Shown here in pieces: positions 10,215 to 21,402 of a stretch of 64,000 nt of DNA. Each line of letters opens with the position of its first letter. Position 1 is the stretch's first letter. The translations under genes and the position numbers were made by a program. The stretch is taken from assembly GCA_019321725.1 (NCBI GenBank), contig CM033118.1:12054071-12118070 (forward strand). Reading direction: 5' to 3'. The notes beneath the pieces are model-generated. The model worked only from the letters and a program-made list of their open reading frames with translations, had not been told where the DNA came from and did not search any database. This DNA is from Paulownia fortunei. Its lineage: Eukaryota; Streptophyta; Magnoliopsida; Lamiales; Paulowniaceae.

Positions 10215-11009
10215 TATGGGATAGAGGAGGAGCTTCCAAAATATCAATAACAAATGATGATCTACAAGTGCAATGCTATATGATAGCATTGTTGTTGAAT
10301 GAGTTACAGAGGCAATATAAGATACATGTGCATGTGCATGATATCTACATTCACCTACAAGAGTTGTATGGTGAACATACTAGGCAGGCAAGATATCAAA
10401 TACCGAAAGAGCTTTAAAGGACCCAAGTAATTGAGGGCCCTTTAGTCTATGATCATGGATTGAAGATGATAGGCCTGATAGAAAGGCTCGAGTCCATTGG
10501 AGTTGTTATGAACAACGAACTCTATATGAATCTCATCCAATAGTCTTTGTCTCCATTATTTGACACCTTATTTGTCAACTTCAACATTCATAAGTTGGAA
10601 ACTAGCCTTTGAGAGCTGGTTATATAATGTAAATGGTTAAATCCACAATGAAAAAGGATAAACTGGTTATGTTTATTGGATCCTCATCTAAATCGAAGAT
10701 TGTAAATCCTAAGAAGAAGAAGAGGAAGGGGAAAGCTTCTTTGAAGGCTAATAATATAAAGTTAACTGGTGGAGTCTCGGTAGGGTCCAAGAAGGCCGAT
10801 GACAAGTGCCATTACTGCAGCAAACTTAGGTACTGGAGGAGGAATGGCAAGTAGTACGTTGTGAGCCTGAAGAGTTTAGGTATATATTTTGTCGAAGTTA
10901 ACTTATCAGTTAATGATGCTTCTTGGATATTGGATACCTGCTATTGGTCATATCTTTTTAATGATTTGTAGGTGACTTCAACAAGAAATAAGTTAAGTGG
11001 ATGAGTGAC
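10215..11009 (+). pseudogene. Copia C gag/protease scrap fused to an LTR end
   Basis: Plus-strand gag remnant, recognisable in DDLQVQCYMIALLLNELQRQ, LQELYGEHTRQARYQIPKEL and the Lys-rich tail before the zinc knuckle. The knuckle reads CHYCSKLRYWRRNGK: the His and last Cys of CCHC are replaced by Tyr and Gly. The protease start follows (NDASWILDTCYWS, with the catalytic DTG changed to DTC). Around 11002-11009 the protease text passes directly into the end of a copia LTR at the shared word GACACTT, a microhomology join. Several stops are present. Confidence 0.8.
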
Positions 11010-11554
11010 ACTTGGATCCCTGCGAGTTTTGAAAGTCCAGGATAAGCAATTTATTGATTCATTCCATACAAAAATCGGAGTGTGAGAAAGGTATAATCTA
11101 AATTTAATATTTATTTATATTTTCACTTAAATACACATGATCATTAGAATCACTTTCGAATCGAGGGGATATATATTTATGTTTGATAAAAAAATTAATT
11201 TTTCGTTGTTTATACCCATACGATTAGAGCTACGGTTTCACTTATTCAGTGAATTTTGGATTTATGTATGCATGTTTTTAAATTGTTTGAATTCTTGTAA
11301 AGTATGTAAATTTTGATTTTGCATATTTTATGTAATTTTAATTGGCATTATTTTAATTACTTATTTAAATTATTTAAATATTAAAATTAGAAAAGGGACG
11401 TGAAGGAATGAGCTGCGCGCACATCGGGTGTGGGACTGTCCATGCACGCAGCAGTGCGTTGTGTGAGCGTGCACGCGCACGTGACGGGCAGCCTTCGTGT
11501 AATACCCCCAACACTAAATATAGTGTGAGCGTGCACACGCACATGATGGGCAAC
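11010..11554 (+). other. Copia LTR 3' end and start of the copia B leader
   Basis: GGATCCCTGCGAGTTTTGAA and the following AGTCCAGGATAAGCAA match the LTR A end at 6806-6840. Sequence then continues through AT-rich text and TACCCATACGATTAGAGCTA to a conspicuously GC- and CpG-rich patch (11399-11500). This is the 5' end of copia B, interrupted by the solo LTR at 11560 and resumed at 14499. Small open frames on both strands of the GC-rich patch have no recognisable domain. Confidence 0.65.
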
Positions 11555-11585
11555 CTTCGTGTAACACCCCCCAACACTAAATGTA
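11461..11585. repeat. 62/63-bp tandem duplication spanning the LTR edge
   Basis: Unit 1 is 11461-11522 and unit 2 is 11523-11585. Each contains about 37 bp of copia leader followed by about 25 bp of gypsy LTR end. They differ by six substitutions, all transitions, plus one extra C. The duplication happened after the LTR inserted, because both units contain the target/LTR boundary (CTTCG then TGTAA). Confidence 0.9.
11555..11559. repeat. Target-site duplication CTTCG, left
   Basis: CTTCG directly precedes the LTR terminus TGTAACACC and is repeated at 14494-14498 right after the opposite terminus. Five base pairs is the normal target duplication of LTR retrotransposons. Confidence 0.85.
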
Positions 11586-14493
11586 GATATTGGTATAGCA
11601 ATAATTTTGACAATGTAGCACATGTGTGTGCATGTGTGTGTATATATATTTACTTTTGTCAAATGTAGCACTTTGAGAAATAGTGTTTTCACACATATAA
11701 CCTTTTATATAGAAAAATCACCATTTATATAAAAACACAACACCCATCACAGTCACGCTATTCTCAGGCTGATTTACTATCAAATTTCAAGAGTTATATA
11801 GGACACGACATCCCAAAGTTATAATACGAGAGACTTAAAAATAAAAATAATAGCCTTTACTTTCCGAAGAAGTAAGGACATTTTGCATCTTGTATCCCTT
11901 TATATATAGTCAACAATTTAGATAATAATAATGAATGTAAAAATTAGAATATGCCCGCGACACAACCCAACAGGTCGTCATCCATGTACATTGATCCTCA
12001 GAACCTGTACGAACCCCAACAACTTGCCCAGTAAGTCCATGGTATCAAGTATCACCAAACTCACCTACAATACATAAACTATATGAGCTAACGCTCAGCA
12101 AGTAAAGATTATGCATGTCAAAGAATAATCCACAATATCAAGTCATGCATCTCAAAATATTATGTCCAGAATGCAATTCCATGCATCAAAACATTTCTCT
12201 CAAAATCATTTCTTTCTTAAGCCCCTGACCAATGCTACTATCCCATGTACCGGAAAAGAGCTCTGCACATCGCCATAATCCAATGGAAAATAATCATAAA
12301 AGCATGCAAATCCATGCACACTCGTACGCATGCAAATCCATCCACTCGAACCTGCAAATCCATGCATGCTTCGATGCACTAGTAGTGGTCAGTAAAATAT
12401 TTTCCTTTCTTAGAATCATACCGTGAAATACAAGATTTATCACAATGCTCATATATGATGCATGCACATGCCAATGACAATGCCCATGTATGTATGCTCA
12501 ATGGAGAGCCCTCTACTATGCACATATGATTTATTATATTACATATAATTCACACATCTACTATGTCTATGCATTGTAGTTGCAAATGAATCTTTACTTA
12601 TCTTTGATCGGTTGTGTGTTACTTCTAGGTTTCTTAAGTATTACTCATCAACCCTAGATGTGAAACAATCTATAAAAATACAAGATATCAATCACCATCC
12701 TCAATTAACAAGTTCATTATACCTAATGTAGTACAAAGATCTTGAATCTCAATTTAACTAAACAACCTTACCACTTAGAAACTATAACTGAATACCACCT
12801 TCTACGTACCTTTGTTCCACATCTTAAATGTATACTAACCTCACTTAATTAATGTATTATAACTCTTACAAAATTTCCCTAAATGTTAGGGATCAAATGC
12901 ACCACATCTATGCTGGAACATGTTAATGAACCAAATGGGACAGATTCACCACTTCACATTTTCTTGCTGCCACATTAATTTATATGATGATTTTGACACC
13001 CTTAGACATATTCATTCACTCCACAATTTTTATCACACTTATCTAACATAAAAAAATGTAATCATGTCATAGAATGGCTAAAAATCACGCATATATCTTC
13101 CCAAGTTCAACTCCTTTCATAGCATACTGAAACAGATTTTTCCTACCGTGACAGTTTTACGCACTTCATGACATTAATGGTTTTTGACACCCTTAAGTAT
13201 ATTCAATCATTCCCAAATTTTTACCACACTTATATAACATACAAAAAGAGACAACGAGGTCATATCCTTGCCAAAATTAATGGATTTAATACTGTAAAAC
13301 TAGTCCACTTCACATAGGACAGAATCTGAAATTCGATGGTGACAGTTTTGAGCATCTCTTCAATATCATGCCCTATTTCAATTTCTAAACAATGAAAATT
13401 TATTCCAATACTCTTAACCCATATATAAACATGTATAGGATGATAATTATAGGTTTTATTGAACATACCATACACTTTTGAATCCTAAAACACAAGAAAA
13501 CAGTAAGGTGACAGTTTCTGCCACAAGTATTTTCTATTAAGTATTTGTCATAAAAAACCCTTTCTTTGTGCACCAAAGTATAACTAAAAACTTCCTAACA
13601 TTTTTATAAGAGATATTGAAAGCTTATAAACAATAAAACCATTCAGAATAATCTAAAAACCAAAGGCAAAACCCTAGATAAGTGTTACCTGTGCAGATTT
13701 TGAGGTTAAACTTGATGGTAATCACTTCTCCTTTGCTTTTCTTGCTTTTATTTCAACTTGGAATCAATTTGGAGCACTTGGATACCTTGAGGTGTGTTTT
13801 TGGAAGATGAAAATGGCTGAAATGAGGGTTTGGTCATGGCTTAAGGGTAAAGGGTTTGAGGTGTTAGCTTAAGCTTAATAAGAAAGCATAAGGTGGCATG
13901 TAATGGTATAATCTGATTTTCTCCCTTATCTTGCAGCCCTAATCTTGTGTGTCTCACATATTCTTATTTGGTTGCAACCTATCTTAGTCACCATTCATTC
14001 CCATAGGTAATTCCTATGTCCGATCATTCGATCTCCAAACCGATTGACATTCGATTCTTAAATGATTGTCTAGTTTGCATTTCTAAAATCATATGCACAT
14101 ATGGACATTGTATTATGACACTTAAATCACATTATATCAAGTCCAATATCCCAGTATGTTAATCCATGGTTGTATACTTTTAAAACACCTCGATCTAATT
14201 AAATCAAATTATATAAACTTACTAGTAACACCGTTAACACTTCCAGAATTATAACATATAACCTATGAATATCCATTATATCGACCAATCTATTTTTTTC
14301 TTATTTAAATATAGAATTTCTTAATTAGGTTATAAGATCTCAACCACTTATATCATGTGATAGCATTAGAGGTCTAACGATTAAGAATGCTATATAAGAT
14401 GCCATGTAAATGTTAATGCAAATTAGCATATAAGTAGCATGTAATGCATGAATCACATTAGCCAAGTGAGTTGTGAGAGGTTCGGGTATCACA
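11560..14493 (-). mobile_element. Ty3/gypsy-type solo LTR, 2,934 bp
   Basis: On the minus strand it begins TGTGATACCCGAACC and ends GGGTGTTACA, the classic termini of plant gypsy LTRs, and it is flanked by CTTCG on both sides. No internal coding region or second LTR is present. It is therefore a solo LTR, left when the two LTRs of a full element recombined. It splits the leader of copia B. It contains internal repeats (12980-13055 and 13175-13245) and several copies of GTGACAGTTT. A shorter relative lies at 20007-20850. Small open frames inside it are chance. Confidence 0.9.
12980..13250. repeat. Internal repeats in the solo LTR
   Basis: The text TTTTGACACCCTTA...CACACTTAT.TAACAT occurs at about 12980-13055 and again at about 13175-13245, with roughly 15-20 percent mismatches. 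Such repeats are common in long gypsy LTRs. Confidence 0.65.
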
Positions 14494-14498
14494 CTTCG
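14494..14498. repeat. Target-site duplication CTTCG, right
   Basis: Exact copy of 11555-11559, immediately after the LTR terminus ...GGTATCACA. The copia leader resumes at 14499. Confidence 0.85.
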
Positions 14499-15735
14499 TG
14501 CTACTCGTCGTGTCATTTTTCGGGGTCTGGTTTTTTGAGATTATGGAATATTAAAATTAAATATTAATTTTAATTATTCCTGAAAAATTATTTTTCAAGC
14601 AATTGAAATTTATCCCAAGTCAAAAATTACATTTAACAACTTGATAAATTTACATGTTTTGATAATTGCATGTGATGTTAATTATGAGCATGTATGGGAT
14701 GATCATGAGCCATTAGACCAATGTGATTGGTTTTATTTAATGTTTTTGGGTTTTAAAATGGGGCCTGCGAACTTGTTATTCCATCTATGTAAATTATTTA
14801 ATTTTCTGCAAAAAGAGTATAATAGATGGTGAGATTTTTCTTTTTCTTTGGAAGGCGAAGGAGAATCAAGAAGAAGGTTTCAAAGAATGCCCGTATTTTT
14901 ATGGGATACAATTATGTAATTGAATAGGTTGTATTCCATTTTATTACCCTTAGACTGACCTTAGGTTCATTTTTAGCTCAAATGGACCGCATAGGACTAG
15001 TTCAAGATCATGCATAGGACTGGTTTATGCTTACGCAATGATATTATGATGTCATACATTAAATAACCAAGCTAATTTATATTATGTTGAGGTATTGGAT
15101 AAAATTTAAACCCCACTTAATTTACTAAAATTAAGTAAAAGAATTTTTAGAAAATTTGATTTCAAACAAAAATGAACAAGTTAGGTAGGACCTATCGTTC
15201 CATGCCTACCATCAAAGGTAGAGACATGACGATCATTACCGCACTTGATCACTGGCCATGAGTCGTATGGTGGTCTTGTGTTGGAAAGGTATGATCTCTA
15301 CCAAGCATTGAGATCTCATGGGATGAAATCATCATTATATTGTCCATGAGTTGTGGGACATCTTGTTACTCTATCTACACGAATATTTGATGGGTATTGT
15401 TTAACACTTAGTACCATATGGTCTCACAAAATTGGGGTATATGAAAAGAGGTGAGGCAAAACAAACTTGAGGGTTGTAAAGTGATACAATCGTCAAAGAC
15501 TTAACTACTGCTAGAAATATATCATGGGCTCATAAAATTAGAGTGTGAAATATTTTCGTTGGACCTCAAGCTCACTAGGAAATTCAATTTCCCGAAATTC
15601 TATTAGGGGTGATGGAATTCGAAGAAAATAGTGGGAAACATTTAGTATTAAAGACCTCATATTAAATGAATATGTTTTTCCCATAGTTTACTCATTTTCT
15701 GCTTCATGCATGTTTTGTAGATTATTCTACTAAAA
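14499..15735 (+). other. Copia B leader, continued
   Basis: Gene-free sequence between the solo LTR and gag. Two blocks (14680-14790 and 15150-15735) match the leader of copia D in reverse complement, which establishes the assignment. A 63-codon open frame at 14641 has no similarity I recognise and is likely chance. Confidence 0.7.
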
Positions 15736-16041
15736 TGACAAAGAATCCACTTGCAACCATCCTTGAATAAAACAAATTAACTGCACCTAACTTTATCCAT
15801 TGGCTAAGAAACCTGAAGATAGTTCTTTAGTTGGAGAAGAGGGCATATATTCCGATACCATGCCTTCTTCGGTTCCACCGGATGATATTACTTTAGAGAA
15901 TTATGCAGATTACTTATGTCATGTTGATGACAAACTACAGGCTCGATGCTACATGTTGGCATCGATGTCAAATGAGCTATAAAGGCAGAATGAGGATCAA
16001 GATACTACTTATGGGATCCTGATTCACCTACAAGAGTTGTA
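15736..16041 (+). pseudogene. Copia B gag, N-terminal remnant
   Basis: Starts with MTKNPLATILE at 15736, then an in-frame TAA, then NKLTAPNFIHWLRNLKIVL, the usual start of this gag family. A frameshift follows, and the frame reopens as ITLENYADYLCHVDDKL.ARCYMLASMSNEL up to 15982. At about 16036 (CAAGAGTTGTA) the sequence jumps straight to the protease start. Roughly 700 bp holding the gag core and zinc knuckle, present in copia C and D, are missing. Confidence 0.8.
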
Positions 16042-17330
16042 CATATCTATTTTGTTGAAGTTAGCTTGTCTATTAGCAATGCTTCTTGGGTATTAGATAC
16101 TGGTTGTGGTTCACATATCTGCAATGATTTGCAGATAATGACAAGAAGTAGGAAGCTAGATGGAGGAGAGATGGTCCTTAGGATAGGGAATAGAGCAAGA
16201 GTTGCTGCATTAGCTATAAGGATCGTTAATCTAGTCTTAGAGAATGGTTTTGTAATGGTTTTAAACAATTTTCTTTTTGTTTCGAATATTATTAAGAACA
16301 TTATCTCTATTTCAGTTTTGGATAGAGAAGGTTTTACATTTACCATTTAGAATAGGAATTGTTTCATTTTCAAACGTTCTGATTTTATCAATTCGAGTTC
16401 ACTGATGAATTATTTATATACTATTACTCAACATAACCCCATTTTCACAATTCAGCAAAATAAAAGAAAATTAGATAATCATAATTTCGTGAGCCTATAA
16501 CACGTAAGATTAGTGTATATTTATGAGAAAAGGATTAACAAGTTGACACAATTGCTTAATCTAAAGAACAAGCAAGAACTACCAACATGTGAATCCTGCC
16601 TCAAAGGAAAGATGACCAAATCTCCATTTATTGGACAAGTGGAGTGAGTCAAGCATCTATTGGATTTGATCCATACAGATGTATGTGGACCACTAAGTGT
16701 TAGTGCCCATGGGAACTATAACTACTTCTTAATCTTTATCAATGGCTTCTCTAGGTTTGGTTATGTGTACCTTTTACGGTACAAGTCTGAAGTATTTGAA
16801 AAGTTCAAAGAATTCAGAACTGAAGTAGAGAAACAAACTGGCTTAAGTATAAAGACTCTTCGATCATATTGAGAAGGTGAATACTTAAGCACATAGTTTT
16901 TAGATTATCTAAAGAGAATGGGATTCTTTCACAGTGGAATCCTCTTGCTACTCCACAACTCAATGGAGTTGCAGAATGTAGGAATCAAACCTTGTTAGAC
17001 ATGGTTTGATCTATGATTAGCTTCACTACATTGCCTTTTTCATTCAGGGGTTGTGCCTTGGAAACAACAATATACTTATTAAATAGGGTGACATCTAAAG
17101 CCATGCCCAAAGCACCATATGAGATGTGGAGTGGAAAGACACCTTCCTACAAATACCTTAGGGTATGGGGGTGTGCTGCTTATGTGAAGCAGCAAGTGGG
17201 AGATAAGTTGGATATGAGATCCAGCTTATGCAAGTTGATAAGGTATCCAAAGGAGTCTATTGGATACTATTTCTATGACACCTTAGAACAAAGAGTGTTT
17301 GTTTCGAGGAATTCCATATTCCTTGAATAA
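16042..17330 (+). pseudogene. Copia B protease and integrase
   Basis: The protease remnant reads NASWVLDTGCGSHICNDLQ with an intact DTG (16081-16120). The GAG-pre-integrase segment follows (LPTCESCLKGKMTKSPF). The integrase core starts LDLIHTDVCGPLS (first catalytic Asp present). At the second Asp the sequence reads LRSY followed by a stop (16867-16872), so this catalytic residue is lost. The third-residue region LNGVAECRN keeps its Glu. The C-terminal part (17013-17330) covers the TTIYLLNRV...SYKYLRVWGCAAY region. Several frameshifts occur between 16872 and 17013. Confidence 0.85.
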
Positions 17331-19116
17331 GATTTTCTTTTAGAGAGAAGTGGCATAGCCGTTGAACTTGAAGAAATTAAAGAACCATATAATGCCCTAA
17401 TTATCATAGTAGATAACACAGCAGCTGATGTTGGGCCCTCTGAGGCACAACCTTTTCGAAGATCCAAAAAGGTCTCAAGTGTACCTAAAAGGTACAACTT
17501 ATCATTAGAGAACAAAGAAGAGGAATTCCCCTTGGATATTGATACAAGAAGCTATGGTGAGGTGGTGTTTGACATCGACTCTGAGAAGTGGCAAGAAGTT
17601 ATGCAATTCGAGATGGACTCCATGTACTCCAACGAGGTATAGACCTTGGTGGACCTACCATAAGGAATTATTCCCATTGGCTACAATAGGTCTACAAGCA
17701 GAAGCTTGGAGTGGATAGAGTAGTAGCGACCTATAGGGCACAACTGGTAGCAAAAGGTTATACTCAAAAATAAGGAATTGATTATGAGGAAACTTTTTCG
17801 CCTGTAGTAATACTTAAATCTATTCGGATACTACTTGTCATATCTCCATATTATGACTATGAGATATGAAAAATGGATGTGAAGACCGCTTTCCTTAATG
17901 GAAACATAGAGGAAGTGATCTATATAAAGCAGCCAGAAGCCTTCATATCCAGTGGGAATGAGCAAAAAGTTTACAAGCTCCAAAAATCCATTTATGGGCT
18001 CAAACAAGCTTCAAGCAGTTATAACATCCAGTTTGATGAAACAATCAAAACGTTTGATTTTTATAAGAACTCAGATGAACCATGTGTCTACAAGAAGGTT
18101 AGCGGTAATGCAGTTACATTTGTTGTACTCTACGTTAATGACATCCTACTCATTAGAAATAATGTAGGGGTGTTGCAGTGAACGAGAACTTGGTTATCCA
18201 CTCAATTTCCAAGAAGGACTTGAGAGATGCATCTTTTCTCCTAGGGATAAAGATCTATAGAGATAGATCCAGAAGGATGATCAGACTATCCCAGTCCATG
18301 TACATAGACAAAGTGCTAAAAAGGTTTAGCATGAAGGAATCCAAGAGAGGATTCCTGCCTATATTTTATGGGGTTTCACTCTCTAAGATTATGTCTCACA
18401 AGACACTTGAAGAGAGAGAAAGGATGGCTCGCATATCTTATGCTTCCACAATAGGGAGTGAAATGTATGCAATTTTATGTTCAAGGCCTGATATAGCACA
18501 TGGTTTGAGTGTCACGAGCAGATACCAGTCCAATCCAGGGAAAGAATACTGGAAAGCTGTTAAAATAATCCTCGAGTACTTGAGAAGGACTAAGGATATC
18601 TTTCTAATATACGGTAATGGAGAACTAAAACTGGAGGGATATACGAACTCTAGTTTTCAGTTTCATATAGATGAATCAAAGTCCATATCTGGATACATAT
18701 TCACCCTGAATGGTGGTGCGGTCAGTTGGAAGAGTTCCAAACAAGAGATGACTATAGACTCTACCACCGAAACTGAATATATTGCTACATCAGATGCAAC
18801 AAAAGAAGTTGTTTGGATAAGAAACTTTATCCAAGGGTTGGGTGTAGTTCCATCTATTGTTGATCATATTATAATTTACTGTGATAACAATAGAACCATT
18901 GTGCAAGCAAAGGAGCCAAGATCTCATCAATGATCTAAGCACATAATGAGATGATATCATTTGATCAGAGATATCATTGGTAGAGGTGACGTCATTGTGG
19001 ATTGAGTTGCCTCAGCAAAAAATATAGCAGACCTACTTACTAAGCCCTTAGCACAGAAGATATTCAGCAGACATCTTGAGAAGATGGGCCTTAGATACAT
19101 GGGCAATTGGAGCTAG
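17331..19116 (+). pseudogene. Copia B reverse transcriptase and RNase H
   Basis: The RT N-terminal part (17340-17870) is riddled with stops. From 17873 the frame is open through MDVKTAFLNGNIEE and SIYGLKQASSSYN. The active-site box reads YVND (Asn codon 18137-18139) where copia A has YVDD. A TGA at 18178-18180 follows. The open frame 18178-18933 holds SKKDLRDASFLLGIKIYRDRS through RNase H, where YTDSSFQ is YTNSSFQ (18646-18648). E (STTETEYIA) and D (YCDNNRT) are kept. Further stops are at 18931-18933 and 18952-18954; the latter is shared with copia A. The protein ends YMGNWS, then TAG at 19114. Confidence 0.88.
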
Positions 19117-19130
19117 GGCAAGTGGGCAAT

Positions 19131-20006
19131 TGTTATAGTAGGATATCCAATGCTCCAATTGGATTGGGTGTATTATACTCTTTTTGTTTTGTAAAGACAA
19201 TCTTATTAGGAATCGTATTAATAAAAAGGCATTTTCTTTATCTTATGTCATGCATCTTTTATTTTCACACATTAGATAAAGTCCTTAGATGAATTTTAGC
19301 TACAGGGCATGGTCGCACATATGATGGCGATCATGGAACATGCCTCTAAGGATTTGGTCTTAAATAATTTTCGAGTTGAGAGCTTTTTGAGATGGGATAT
19401 CAAATAGCTTAGTAAGACTCGCACATATGATGTATGCTCATGAGACGAGGATGTCATATTCCATTGGCATTAGCGTAGAGACGCAAGTGCATGCATGTGG
19501 GTGCTTGTAAGGTAACAACAATGCTTGTTGGGTGTTGCACTACTGTGCATGGAGGTTTGTCAGTAGCCAACATAGATTTCGACACTTGTCTTTTTAAACA
19601 AGAGAATCTCCTATGTTTTCATAGTTTGTAATTCAAAGACCTTGACCAAGGCAGGATGAATCATGATTTATTAGGAATCATTGGAACTTGAAATGGGATC
19701 ATAATTATTGAATCATTTAGGGTTTCGACTTATAATCTATGCCCTAGATTAAATCGGGAGATTAGCTGTTGAAAGAACCATACGTGAATGGTACTCACAA
19801 CTGAAATAGGTTTACTCGCTATTTCACCTAAGACTAGTTCGCCATAATTACTTGCTGGGTATTTTTCATGGATAGTGAGGTTCTTGGAATTAAAGAGTTA
19901 ATTCCAAAGTGGATTACTTCATTGGATTAATTAATTAAAATAATTATTATTAATAAGTTATAAATGTTGCAAGCCCGCTACTTGCTTAATAGTGAACCTA
20001 AGAAGG
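19131..20006 (+). repeat. Copia B 3' LTR, truncated
   Basis: Starts TGTTATAGTAGG after the polypurine stretch and follows the copia A LTR (4924-5842) with scattered differences and a deletion near 19515. At 20007 it is broken by a gypsy LTR end (TGTAACACCCC). The remaining half of the LTR is not found downstream. Confidence 0.82.
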
Positions 20007-20850
20007 TGTAACACCCCTTAACCTAACTGCAGAGCTTTAACAAGCTGATACAGTTAAGTCAAGAAATGTTAACTTTTCATCAATACTAGAGTTATGGTTT
20101 TAATAAAAGTTCCCATTTTTAGCTATAAGAGAAAGAACTTGAATTGTTTTAAACACACGAACCTGCAAATCCATGCATAAAACCATGCAAATCCATGCAT
20201 GCTTCGATGCACTAGTAGTGGTCAGCAAAACATTTTTCTTTCTCTGAATCATGCCGTGCAATGCAAGATTTATCACAATGCTCGTATATGATGCATGCAC
20301 GTGCTAATGACAATGCCCATGTATGTATGCTCAATGGAGAGCCCTCTACTATGCTCATATGATTTATGATATCACATATAATTCACACATCTACTATGTC
20401 TATGCATTGTGGTTGCAAATGAATCTTTACTTACCTTTCACTTGGTTGGTGGCTTAGTCTAAATTTGTTTAGTATTCCTCTCCAACCTTAGATGTAAAAT
20501 AGCCTATAATATTACCCAACATCAAGCACCATTCCCAATTTGGCAAGTTGAAAGCACAAAATCTCATACTAGACCTTAAACACCAAGCTATAAGCTAACA
20601 ATCAAGCTTTCACAAACTAGAACCCAATATAGCCCCTCAAATACCTCAATTTCTCATCTTAAATACATGCAAACATCATGTAATTGAAGTATTATAAATC
20701 TAATAGCATGTGCCTAATTGTTAACACTCAATAGCAACATGTCTAGGTTGAAACATGCTAAGTGATCAAATGTGGCAGATTCACATTTTCATATTTTCTT
20801 GCTGTCAAGTTTAGTTGACAGCAATTCTAGTCTGGTTCAAAACCTTCTTT
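20007..20850 (-). repeat. Gypsy LTR fragment, same family as the solo LTR
   Basis: Begins TGTAACACCCCTTAACC (an LTR end read on the minus strand). From 20160 to 20440 it matches 12340-12600 of the solo LTR closely (ATCCATGCATGCTTCGATGC, TCAATGGAGAGCCCTCTACT). It contains an internal deletion relative to that LTR, and its far end is lost near 20850, where viral sequence begins. No target duplication can be assigned. Confidence 0.82.
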
Positions 20851-21079
20851 TTTTTCGTGGGGGGTAATGTCGGTTATTTTCCCCATAAATGTTAAAAATA
20901 TTTAGCATAAATTTCAGACAACTAATAGTCATCTTGATTCATTATCAGTTCTAATATAGTTTGCAATTCATTGTCAAACTCCATGGATTCTGGAATAGAA
21001 ATATGAGCTAATACAGTGTTCAAAAGGAAATAATGGAATCAAATTTTCTACAATATTTCTTGCAAGAAAAATTATGATG

Positions 21080-21402
21080 AAATAGTGGCCAAGAGAAAAG
21101 TTCTTTGATCCCAGATCTACTTATAGTCTAAGAGGGGTTTTATCCCTGGCACCACTCAAAGAATCAGTAGGGCATATGAATGCAGATATGGCCAATAAAT
21201 CAGCACTCTTAAAAGAATTGTTGACAAAGAAACAATCTCTAAAATGATGAAATAAGTCTTTAAAGAACCTGCAGAAACATCTCAATCCCCATCAAAAGGA
21301 AAAGAGAAGGCTAATGAAGACAATGAGATGATGGATTCTTAAGATCCATATGAAGATGAAGAAAAAGCCATGATTGATATTTTGACAGCTCATTGCGAAG
21401 AA
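21080..21402 (+). pseudogene. Caulimovirid 3' open-frame remnant upstream of the promoter
   Basis: Coding-like text (KFFDPRSTYSLRGVLSLAPL, then NADMANKSALLKELLTKKQS) breaks at stops near 21245 and resumes in another frame as an acidic/polar stretch (EPAETSQSPSKGKEKANEDN) ending at TGA about 21405, overlapping the promoter start. The function is unknown. It could be the C-terminal end of the last viral open frame. It is assigned to the virus by position only. Confidence 0.5.

Larger units (their letters stand above)
11010..20006 (+). mobile_element. Ty1/copia element B, dead, split by a solo LTR
   Basis: Reconstructed order on the plus strand: LTR end, leader (interrupted by 11560-14493), gag start, protease, integrase, RT, RNase H, polypurine stretch and 3' LTR cut off at 20006. 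It is more decayed than copia A. Most of gag is deleted, and the second integrase Asp, the RT YVDD box and the first RNase H Asp are all changed. It serves as the reference for the gene order of the family in this window. Confidence 0.85.

Noticed and set aside
11374..11692. Overlapping open frames of 79-101 codons on both strands of the GC-rich patch
   Set aside because: Created by CpG-rich sequence and the 62-bp tandem duplication at the LTR edge; no domain, and they cross the target/LTR boundary.
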